Of a DNA stretch of 7,473 nt, positions 1 to 5,948 are shown piece by piece. The notes under the pieces are model-generated. The model did not search any database, was not told where the DNA came from, and was given only the letters and a program-made list of their open reading frames with translations. The position numbers and the translations under genes were made by a program. The stretch's first letter is position 1. Every line of letters begins with the position of its first letter. Origin of the DNA: Chloroflexota bacterium (GTDB lineage Bacteria > Chloroflexota > UBA6077 > JADZDV01); contig JADZDV010000403.1 in the NCBI GenBank assembly GCA_020850915.1, forward strand, positions 1-7,473. Direction: 5' to 3'.

Positions 1-49
1 GGGGGGAGGAGATCGCGAGGCCGAGTCAGACCGGGCGGACGAATGACCC

Positions 50-268
50 TCAGGCGAAGACCTGGACCTGCAGCTTGCTCAGCGCCCCGCCGTTCTCCTC
101 CGCGCTCGGAATGCAGGTCAGATCCACGCTATCCGACACGCGGGTGATCTGGACGTCGACCGGGCTTGACGCGTCTGATATGCTTCGCCGGGCGGTCCAG
201 CTCGGGATGGGCCCGGGCTTGATATCCGGCAAGGGGTGGATCTGCCTGGGCGGTCCGCCGACCATCAT
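50..268 (-). CDS. Possible small hypothetical protein, 72 aa, unidentified
   Basis: I do not recognise this protein. The minus-strand frame runs from a double ATG (268-266, 265-263) to a TGA at 52-50. Its support is compositional: by my hand count 63 of 72 codons end in G or C, and this bias weakens just upstream of the double ATG although the frame stays open to a TTG at 379. The product starts MMVGGPPRQIHPLP, is rich in Pro and Ser early on, and ends in an alternating polar/hydrophobic stretch (KLQVQVFA) that could be a beta strand. There is no signal peptide, membrane segment or known motif, and no good Shine-Dalgarno precedes the ATG. If real, it is divergent from the transporter genes and could be a small protein or the surviving C-terminal end of a larger one. 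It may equally be a chance frame. Confidence 0.3.
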   Translation of the reverse strand: MMVGGPPRQIHPLPDIKPGPIPSWTARRSISDASSPVDVQITRVSDSVDLTCIPSAEENGGALSKLQVQVFA

Positions 269-422
269 TCGGCCGGCCTGATATTGCCGCCCGCTCGGTG
301 TTCGGTGGCAGGGGAGACCGAACGCTTCCCCCTGACCCTCCTGGCCAGTGCGCGCTGAGCCGCGTGCGCTTGTCAGCAACGCTCTCGTGCTCCCAAACCA
401 GCCCGTGGGCTCGTCGGCCCTG
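269..422. other. Gene-free leader upstream of the binding-protein gene
   Basis: No gene is supported between the possible minus-strand frame and the ribosome binding site at 423. The segment should hold the promoter of the transporter cluster, and a divergent one if the minus-strand frame is real. I see no convincing pair of -35 and -10 hexamers: a TTGTCA at 370-375 has no matching -10 at 16-18 bp. No riboswitch-like or terminator-like structure is obvious. With bases 1-49 and 50-268, this makes the first 435 bases free of any confident gene. Confidence 0.4.
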
Positions 423-430
423 AAGGAGGA
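423..430 (+). promoter_or_regulatory. Strong Shine-Dalgarno AAGGAGGA
   Basis: AAGGAGGA lies five bases before the GTG at 436. It fixes the start of the substrate-binding lipoprotein at this non-ATG codon, and the signal peptide begins directly there. Confidence 0.85.
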
Positions 431-435
431 CAGCA

Positions 436-2133
436 GTGAAGGCCAATCTGACCTGTCGCCTCGTCACGCTTCTGGTGGTTTCTGTCCTGGTGCTCACCGC
501 TTGCCAGGCAGCGCCCCCGCCATCGACGCCTTCGCCCGCCACAAAGGCACCGGCAGCGGCGCCCGCCGCCGCTGCACCTCAAGCGAGCCCGGCGTCTGCA
601 CCTCCGGCCAGCGCGGCGTCCGCGCCTCCAGCGGGGCAGCCGGCCGCCGCGGCGCCGAAGGCCGCCGCTCCCCCGAAGGCTGAGCCGAAAGGTAAGTTAA
701 CGGTCGCGATGGGCGTCGATGCCGACACGCTCGATCCCCATATGACGACGGCTCAGTCCACCTCAGGCGTGTTAGCCAACGTTTACGAGGGGTTGACAAC
801 CCGCGATGACTCCATGAAGGTGGTCCCCCAGTTGGCCGAGTCCTGGCGCCCGGTCGATGACACCACCTGGGAGTTCAAGCTGCGCAAGGGCGTCAAGTTC
901 CAGAATGGCGAGGATTTCAACGCCGAGGCCGTGAAGTTCAGCCTCGACCGCGTGCTGAACCCCGCGACGAAATCGACGGCACGTTCATATATCGACACCA
1001 TTAAAGAAGTCAAAGTCGTGGATCCCTCCACGGTGCGGATGGTCACCGACGGCCCGGCGCCGTCCCTGCCCGCCCGACTGGCACTCCGTGCCGGGTGGGT
1101 CCTGCCGCCTGGCTATGTGAAGGAGAAGGGCGACCAGTACCTCACCACCCACCCCGTCGGGACCGGCCCGTTCAAGTTCGTCCAGTGGGTCAAAGACGAA
1201 AACCTCACATTCGAGGCCAACCTCGATTACTGGGGTGGGCCACCGAAACTGAAGACGCTCACGTTCAAGCCGGTACCAGAGGCGTCAGCGCGGATCGCGG
1301 CGCTGCAGACCGGGACCGCCGACATCGTTGTGAACGTGCCCGCCGACCAGACCGAGGCTCTGGGACGGGACAAGCGATTCGCCATCCAGGCCGTCCCGAG
1401 CTTGCTGGTCATCTCGTACAGCCTGGACTCGACCGTCCCCGGGCCGCTGCAGGATAAGCGCGTTCGACAGGCTATCAACTATGCCGTCGACAAGGATGCC
1501 ATCGTCAAAGAGATCCTGCGGGGGTATGGCCGCATCACCCCGGCCTTGCTATCTCAGGAGGTGTACTCCTTCGACGACAGCATCAAGCCCTATCCCTATG
1601 ACCCGAACAAGGCGAAAGCCCTCCTCGCCGAAGCCGGACAGGCGAACGGCTTCAAAGTGAACATCAACACGTCAAGCGGTCGCTACTCAGCCGACAAGGA
1701 GGTCGCGCAGGCGATCGCCAACTATCTGAGCAAGATCGGGCTCCAACCGAGCGTCAAGGTCTGGGAATGGGCAAACTACGCGAAGTCGCGCTTTGGCGTG
1801 GACGATCCAGGCTCTGTCTCGGTGTTTGGGTTCGGGGGCGCCGGCGCCTATATCCCGGAAGTCATCTACTGGCCCATGCTCGGAAGCGGCCAGACGTATT
1901 CGACGACGAAGGACCCGGTTCTCGACAAGCTCCTCACCGACGGGGCGCGAGCGATGGACGATCAGAAGCGCGTCGCGATCTTCAGAGAGGCGCAGCAACG
2001 GGTGCGGGAAGAGGCCTATCGCCTGTTCCTCTATCAGCAATACGACATCTACGGCGTCAACAACCGCGTCGAGAACTGGAAGCCTCGCGGTGACCAGTAC
2101 CTCATGTTCCAAGGGGTATCGGCGAAGGACTGA
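436..2133 (+). CDS. ABC transporter substrate-binding lipoprotein, family 5 (peptide/nickel type)
   Basis: This is the extracytoplasmic solute receptor of a peptide/oligopeptide/nickel-type ABC importer (SBP_bac_5 family), 565 aa. It starts at GTG behind a strong ribosome binding site. Residues 1-22 form a lipoprotein signal peptide with lipobox LTAC, so Cys23 should be lipidated and cleaved by signal peptidase II. Residues 24-86 are a low-complexity linker in which 45 of 63 residues are Ala or Pro (27 Ala, 18 Pro). The binding domain starts at about residue 87 (KLTVAMGVDADTLDPH). The family signature is clear: VPQLAESW at 130-137, then WEFKLRKGVKFQNGEDF from 145 and AEAVKFSLDRV ending at 173. 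TGTADIVVNVP and the C-terminal EEAYRLFLYQQ...NRVENW segment are also typical. The length is normal for the family once the linker is allowed for. The permeases follow at 4020-5869. The ligand cannot be told from sequence; dipeptides, oligopeptides, opines or other amines are all possible. Confidence 0.95.
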   Translation: MKANLTCRLVTLLVVSVLVLTACQAAPPPSTPSPATKAPAAAPAAAAPQASPASAPPASAASAPPAGQPAAAAPKAAAPPKAEPKGKLTVAMGVDADTLDPHMTTAQSTSGVLANVYEGLTTRDDSMKVVPQLAESWRPVDDTTWEFKLRKGVKFQNGEDFNAEAVKFSLDRVLNPATKSTARSYIDTIKEVKVVDPSTVRMVTDGPAPSLPARLALRAGWVLPPGYVKEKGDQYLTTHPVGTGPFKFVQWVKDENLTFEANLDYWGGPPKLKTLTFKPVPEASARIAALQTGTADIVVNVPADQTEALGRDKRFAIQAVPSLLVISYSLDSTVPGPLQDKRVRQAINYAVDKDAIVKEILRGYGRITPALLSQEVYSFDDSIKPYPYDPNKAKALLAEAGQANGFKVNINTSSGRYSADKEVAQAIANYLSKIGLQPSVKVWEWANYAKSRFGVDDPGSVSVFGFGGAGAYIPEVIYWPMLGSGQTYSTTKDPVLDKLLTDGARAMDDQKRVAIFREAQQRVREEAYRLFLYQQYDIYGVNNRVENWKPRGDQYLMFQGVSAKD

Positions 2134-2342
2134 CACGAGACCCGACTGCCAGCTCCGCGTTTCTTGGAGCGACTGACTGAGCGCGGACAGACGGAACTAT
2201 CTGGTTCGCTGGGCGACGAAACGATGGCGGGGTCCGAATGTACGGCGTAGCCGCTCATGTTCGGTGTGAGTAGGCGACACAAACGGACTCCGCCCTGGTG
2301 CATACCTCCACCCTACTTTCAACTTTGAAGAGGAGCAGCGCA
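2134..2342. other. 209-bp intergenic gap between binding protein and RidA-like gene
   Basis: The gap carries no supported gene. GCTCC at 2152-2156 can pair with GGAGC at 2166-2170 (nine-base loop), and TCCGCG at 2154-2159 can alternatively pair with CGCGGA at 2182-2187. Neither is followed by a T-run, so neither is a convincing Rho-independent terminator. The gap is long enough to hold its own promoter for the downstream genes, but I cannot point to one. A GTG at 2298 extends the next frame by 15 codons and is not preferred. Confidence 0.4.
2331..2335 (+). promoter_or_regulatory. Shine-Dalgarno AGGAG deciding the RidA-like gene start
   Basis: AGGAG sits seven bases before ATG 2343. The alternative in-frame GTG at 2298 has no comparable site, so the ATG is chosen as the start. 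Confidence 0.7.
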
Positions 2343-3839
2343 ATGACCATACCTACCCGTCCGGCTCAGACCGGGGTACAGGACTTCTGGTACCACCCCG
2401 AGGCCGAATCGGTGGGAGCCATTCCTACCGGCACGCGTGCCGGACAGCTCCTGTTCCTGTCGGCGCAGACGGCCGTCGATCTGGACACGGGCGAGATAAC
2501 GCGCGATCTCGTCGACCTACCCACCAATGTGCGCGATCACCTGTCCGGCCTGGCCTACCATGCGTCTATTGCCGAAGCATATTTCGGCCCGATCATGGCC
2601 CAGACCTGGGCGATCTACCAGAACCTCTCGAAGATCCTGGCCCTGCAGGGTGCCTCGCTCAAGGATATCGTCCGCCAGCGCATCTACCTGACCGATATTC
2701 GCGACGTGGGTTGGATGGAGCAGGTGATGCTCTCCTTCTTCCCCGACGAGAAGCCGTCAACGTTGATCGTCGGGGTATCCAACCGAAGCGTTTATGAAGA
2801 TGTCCGAATGTGGGTCGATTGTGTGGTCCTGGTGCCCGAGTCGGGCGGTCTCAAGAAAGAGACCATCTACTTGCCCGAACTTAGGAAGGTAAACGGACCG
2901 TACCCGCAGGGAGTTAAGGTCGGGCAGTTCCTGTTCTTCGATGGCCTGCGAGGGGTCGATGCCAGGACGGGCCGCCCGGTGACCACGCTGGACGAGCTGG
3001 GGGTAGAGGGGGCGAGTCTGCAGCGGACCGAAGGCCTCTACGGCAACAGCTCGTCCGAGGCCTACTGCGCCCAGTGGTGGCTGTCGATGAACGGGCACCT
3101 CCGACGCCTGCTGGAGAGCCAGGGAGCCACGATCAACGACATCGTCCAGTTGAACGGCTACTGGCGTAACGGAATGCGTGATTCGCCAGAGCGCGAGTAC
3201 TTGCGCGTTCGGCTGTGGGGCGAGGTGGCCAACACGCCGAGCCAGCCCGGCTTCGCCTATCACAACCTGAGCCCGGTCAACGAGATCCAGTGGCTGGCAA
3301 GCGGCCTGGCGCTCTTACCCGGGACGTATCGGCGCGAGCCGGGTGGTCTTGCCAAGGAGAACACGGACGGAATGATCGCGACGCTCCAGAAGGCCGGACC
3401 GATCTTCATCTGTACCCCGCTGACCATTCTGCGCGGCAAGCATCAGCACGTTGTGTCCTTCGCCGACTTCGCGGACGATGGGCGGCTGCAAGCTCAGAGC
3501 CGGATCGACGCCGGCCAGGCGGCCATGGCACGAGCCTGGCACTGCTACACCTTCTGGAAGCAGCGAGCCGCCGAGTTCGGGGCCAGCCACATCCTCCATC
3601 AGACCGTCTACCTGGCCGATCTGTCGGTCTGGCCGGCGTACGAGAACGTTGCGCGAATCGTCTTCAACGGGCGTGTCCCACCCACGACCCTGATCCCCGT
3701 CGACGACAGTCAGTACGTCTGGAGATACCATGCTCGCACCCCAGAGTCCATCCGGGGCGAGCGGCAGTCGCCAGACTTATGGGAAAATGCCGAGCGCGTT
3801 GAGATCCAGACCTGGGGGTTGACGCTCGAAGGCTTCTAG
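2343..3839 (+). CDS. Triple-domain RidA/YjgF/Rid-family protein
   Basis: The 498-aa product looks like three RidA-like (YjgF/YER057c/UK114) domains joined in one chain. Domain 1 is about 25-165 (AGQLLFLSAQTAVDLDTGEI, QGASLKDIVRQRIYLTD, KPSTLIVGV, then strand WVDCVVLVP). Domain 2 is about 184-326 (VGQFLFFDGLRGVDARTGR, QGATINDIVQLNGYW). Domain 3 is about 352-465 (GASHILHQTVYLADL, PPTTLIPV). Classical RidA is one domain of about 130 aa that trimerises and hydrolyses reactive enamines/imines, using an Arg in the strand after the conserved Pro. By eye that position is Thr140 in domain 1, Thr448 in domain 3 and Ser/Gln around 300 in domain 2, so classical deaminase activity is doubtful. There is no signal peptide or membrane segment, so it should be cytoplasmic. 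Its place between binding protein and permeases suggests a link to the imported compound. Family membership is well supported for domains 1 and 2; domain 3 is more divergent. The exact role is unknown. Confidence 0.85.
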   Translation: MTIPTRPAQTGVQDFWYHPEAESVGAIPTGTRAGQLLFLSAQTAVDLDTGEITRDLVDLPTNVRDHLSGLAYHASIAEAYFGPIMAQTWAIYQNLSKILALQGASLKDIVRQRIYLTDIRDVGWMEQVMLSFFPDEKPSTLIVGVSNRSVYEDVRMWVDCVVLVPESGGLKKETIYLPELRKVNGPYPQGVKVGQFLFFDGLRGVDARTGRPVTTLDELGVEGASLQRTEGLYGNSSSEAYCAQWWLSMNGHLRRLLESQGATINDIVQLNGYWRNGMRDSPEREYLRVRLWGEVANTPSQPGFAYHNLSPVNEIQWLASGLALLPGTYRREPGGLAKENTDGMIATLQKAGPIFICTPLTILRGKHQHVVSFADFADDGRLQAQSRIDAGQAAMARAWHCYTFWKQRAAEFGASHILHQTVYLADLSVWPAYENVARIVFNGRVPPTTLIPVDDSQYVWRYHARTPESIRGERQSPDLWENAERVEIQTWGLTLEGF

Positions 3840-3888
3840 GCGATCGACGCCACGCCGCGCGGCCAAACTCACACCGCGGGCACCGAGA

Positions 3889-3933
3889 CGCTGGGAGCAG
3901 GCCTGCTGCTACAGACGTATCGCTGGGAGGCCT
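3889..3933. repeat. Spaced direct repeat CGCTGGGAG...GGCCT
   Basis: CGCTGGGAGCAGGCCT at 3889-3904 recurs as CGCTGGGAGGCCT at 3921-3933. The copies share a nine-base core CGCTGGGAG, whose starts are 32 bp apart (about three helical turns), followed by GGCCT with a two-base CA insertion in the first copy. Position and spacing would suit paired binding sites for a regulator upstream of the permease genes, but chance is not excluded. Confidence 0.3.
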
Positions 3934-3943
3934 TCAGTCGCCA

Positions 3944-3966
3944 GACCAGCACGAGATGACCTGGTC
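3944..3966 (+). other. Inverted repeat GACCAG/CTGGTC
   Basis: GACCAG (3944-3949) can pair perfectly with CTGGTC (3961-3966) over an 11-base loop. A six-base stem is weak evidence alone. It is listed because a second potential hairpin follows nine bases later, in the same gap before the permease genes. Confidence 0.25.
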
Positions 3967-3975
3967 GCGCAGGAG

Positions 3976-3994
3976 GGGATAGGCAGCCTCTCCC
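3976..3994 (+). other. Potential hairpin before the first permease gene
   Basis: GGGATAGG (3976-3983) pairs with CCTCTCCC (3987-3994) with a single T:C mismatch and a three-base loop. It overlaps the AGGAGGGG at 3971-3978. There is no T-run, so this is not a standard terminator. It could stabilise an mRNA end or be chance in GC-rich DNA. Confidence 0.25.
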
Positions 3995-4019
3995 GCGCGA
4001 CACCACGGGGGCCGTTCGG

Positions 4020-4949
4020 ATGACTCGCTATCTGGTCGCACGGCTCTGGCACTCGGTTGTCGTACTCTTCGGTGTCTCGGTTGTCGTATTCGCTCTGCTC
4101 CATCTGTCGGGCGATCCGGTACGCCTTCTCTTGCCCCCGGAGGCATCCGAGGCCGACGTTCAGCGTCTACGACATGATTACGGTTTCGACCAGCCGATCT
4201 ACGTCCAATACAGTCGGTTCATCAGCCGCGCGGTGCAGGGCGACTTCGGGGTGTCGCTCCGGCACAACGAGCCGGGGATGGCACTGGTCGTCGAGCGGCT
4301 CCCGGCCAGCTTCGAGCTGACCGCGGTGGCCATGTTGTTCTCCATCGTCATCGCGATCCCGGCGGGAGTCATCGCCGCGCTGAAGAAGAACACCCTCATC
4401 GATGGGATCAGCATGTCAGTCGCACTGATCGGCCAGTGCGTCCCCGTCTTCTGGCTCGGCATCATGCTGATCATTCTGTTCTCGGTCCAGCTCAATCTGT
4501 TGCCGCCGGGCGGCCGAGGGGGGGTTCAGTTCCTAATCATGCCCGGGTTCACCCTTGGCGCGTACTCGGCAGCGCTGGTGACGCGGCTGACGCGCTCGTC
4601 GATGATCGACGTCCTGGTTCAGGACTACGTCCGCACTGCCCGGGCCAAGGGGCTCTCCAGCTATGCGATCCTGGTTCGCCACGCCCTCAAGAACGCGGCG
4701 ATCCCGATCGTTACCGTCGTCGGCATGCAGATAGGGATTCTCCTGGGCGGTGCCGTCATCACCGAGACCGTCTTCAGCTACCCAGGCATGGGGCGATTGG
4801 CCGTTCAAGCGATCTCGAACCGGGATTTCCCGGTGGTCCAGGCCTTCGTCATCGTCGTCGCGGTGATCATCGTCACCATGAACCTGCTCGTCGACCTCGC
4901 TTATCTGTACATCGACCCACGCATCAAGTACCAGCGACGGAGCGCCTAG
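4020..4949 (+). CDS. dppB: ABC transporter permease, DppB/OppB family
   Basis: The 309-aa protein is one of the two inner-membrane channel subunits of a dipeptide/oligopeptide/nickel-type importer. The start MTRYLVARLWHSVVVLFGVS is typical of DppB proteins: a short basic end, then the first membrane helix (about 10-29), then the GDP motif at 31-33. Further hydrophobic helices lie at about 100-121, 131-159 and in the C-terminal half. The EAA-like loop that contacts the ATPase is at 203-229 (YVRTARAKGLSSYAI...RHALKNAAIP), followed by the family's VFSYPGMGRLAVQAI and RDFPVVQAFVI. The length is normal. No good Shine-Dalgarno precedes the ATG; only a G-run lies at 4007-4011. The stop TAG shares its G with the GTG of the next gene, indicating translational coupling. 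The symbol is family level and the substrate is not shown. Confidence 0.93.
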   Translation: MTRYLVARLWHSVVVLFGVSVVVFALLHLSGDPVRLLLPPEASEADVQRLRHDYGFDQPIYVQYSRFISRAVQGDFGVSLRHNEPGMALVVERLPASFELTAVAMLFSIVIAIPAGVIAALKKNTLIDGISMSVALIGQCVPVFWLGIMLIILFSVQLNLLPPGGRGGVQFLIMPGFTLGAYSAALVTRLTRSSMIDVLVQDYVRTARAKGLSSYAILVRHALKNAAIPIVTVVGMQIGILLGGAVITETVFSYPGMGRLAVQAISNRDFPVVQAFVIVVAVIIVTMNLLVDLAYLYIDPRIKYQRRSA

Positions 4950-5869
4950 TGGCTCAAGCGGACAGTGGGCGGTCACTCGCTCCCAGGTTCGAACGGCCCC
5001 TTCGGGCACGGGCTCCGCTGCGGAAGGCGCTACGATCTCTTGTCCGTGCAAAGCCGGCGCTCTTTGGAGCGGTGGTCGTGGCCCTCGTGGTGCTGAGTGC
5101 TATCCTGGCCCCGGTCATTGCTCCTTACGACCCGACTGCCCAGGATCTCTCCAGGCGACTCTCGCCGCCGACCTGGTCGTTTGCGGCCGGCCAGTACTTC
5201 CTCGGCGGCGATGTGCTCGGTCGGGATCTCCTGAGCCGGATCATCTACGGTTCCCAGATCTCCTTGATCGTCGGGATCTGCTCGGTCGCCGTCGCCGGCG
5301 GGATCGGCGTGCTCGTGGGACTGATCTCCGGCTACTACGGTGGACGGGTCGACAGTCTCATCATGCGGATCGTCGATATCCAGATGGCCGTGCCTGTCCT
5401 CGTGCTGGCGATCGCCGTGGTTGCCGTCCTTGGGCCGAGCCTGCGCAACATCATCCTCGTTCTGGGCATGACCGCCTGGGTCACGTATGGCCGCGTCGTC
5501 CGCGGTCACGTCCTGTCGATCTGTGAGGCCGCCTATATCGAATCCGCCCGGTCGATCGGAGCGGGAAACCTCCGGATCATGTTCCGCCACGTCCTGCCGA
5601 ACGTTGGGACATCGATTATCGTCGTCGCAACCCTCGAGGTTGCCCGGATGATCACGGCGGAGGCGGCGCTCAGCTTCCTTGGGCTCGGCGTGCAGCCGCC
5701 AACGCCCTCCTGGGGAGGCATGGTAGCCGAGGGGAAGGACGTGCTCTCGATCGCCTGGTGGCTCTCAGCGTTCCCCGGCCTGGCGATCCTGTTGACGGTG
5801 CTGGGAGTCAACCTGCTTGGCGACTGGCTGCGCGAAGCGCTCGACCCCCGACAGCGCGGGGTGGAGTAG
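4949..5869 (+). CDS. dppC: ABC transporter permease, DppC/OppC family
   Basis: The second channel subunit is 306 aa and would pair with the preceding permease. I start it at GTG 4949, which overlaps the upstream TAG by one base (TAGTG) and has GGAG at 4939-4942. The frame stays open much further upstream, but that part is out of frame inside the first permease gene. A basic N-terminal tail (1-37) precedes the first helix (38-58). Then comes the DppC hallmark LGGDVLGRDLLSRIIYGSQ (85-103); most relatives have LGTD, so Gly87 is a mild variant. Helices lie at about 104-127 and 143-162 with more after, and the EAA loop is at 193-217 (EAAYIESARSIGAG...RHVLPN). AALSFLGLGVQPPTPSWGGM and the C-terminal LGDWLREALDPR are standard. 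The function is inferred from family; the substrate is unknown. Confidence 0.93.
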   Translation: MAQADSGRSLAPRFERPLRARAPLRKALRSLVRAKPALFGAVVVALVVLSAILAPVIAPYDPTAQDLSRRLSPPTWSFAAGQYFLGGDVLGRDLLSRIIYGSQISLIVGICSVAVAGGIGVLVGLISGYYGGRVDSLIMRIVDIQMAVPVLVLAIAVVAVLGPSLRNIILVLGMTAWVTYGRVVRGHVLSICEAAYIESARSIGAGNLRIMFRHVLPNVGTSIIVVATLEVARMITAEAALSFLGLGVQPPTPSWGGMVAEGKDVLSIAWWLSAFPGLAILLTVLGVNLLGDWLREALDPRQRGVE

Positions 5870-5948
5870 GCCTCATCGCTCCCCGCCCCCGGCTCCTGGC
5901 GAAGATGAGACCCGCTCGCTGAGGGAACAGTCCGCTCCTCACGTCCCG

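Larger units (their letters stand above)
3840..4019. other. 180-bp gap with direct repeat and small hairpins
   Basis: No gene is supported here. The gap holds a spaced direct repeat (3889-3904 and 3921-3933) and two small inverted repeats (3944-3966 and 3976-3994), listed separately. No T-run follows either hairpin. The AGGAGGGG at 3971-3978 is too far (over 40 bases) to serve the permease start and has no start codon at a usable distance. Confidence 0.4.

Noticed and set aside
161..256. Short direct repeats CGGGCTTGA (161-169, 213-221) and GGGCGGTCC (190-198, 248-256)
   Set aside because: The spacings differ, there is no shared flank, and GC-rich words of nine bases recur easily. They also fall inside the possible minus-strand coding frame.
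2236..2266. Imperfect hairpin around CGAATGTACGGC / GCCGCTCATGTTCG
   Set aside because: The stem relies on G:T pairs and an unequal internal loop. It has no T-run and no recognisable RNA family.
2298..2342. GTG 2298 as start of the RidA-like gene
   Set aside because: It has no Shine-Dalgarno, and the extra 15 residues do not belong to the domain. ATG 2343 has AGGAG at seven bases.
3215..3802. 195-codon + strand open frame inside the RidA-like gene
   Set aside because: It is an out-of-frame shadow with low-complexity Arg/Ala/Pro content. The other frame carries the conserved domain motifs.
4436..4948. Long open extension of the second permease frame inside the first permease gene
   Set aside because: Its translation is Arg/Pro/His-rich and unlike any permease. 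The real N-terminus, with a basic tail and first helix, begins at GTG 4949 with the usual stop/start overlap.
5030..5590. 186-codon minus-strand open frame opposite dppC
   Set aside because: The translation is dominated by Asp, His, Arg and Gly, typical of an antisense shadow of a high-GC membrane protein gene. The + strand product is clearly DppC.
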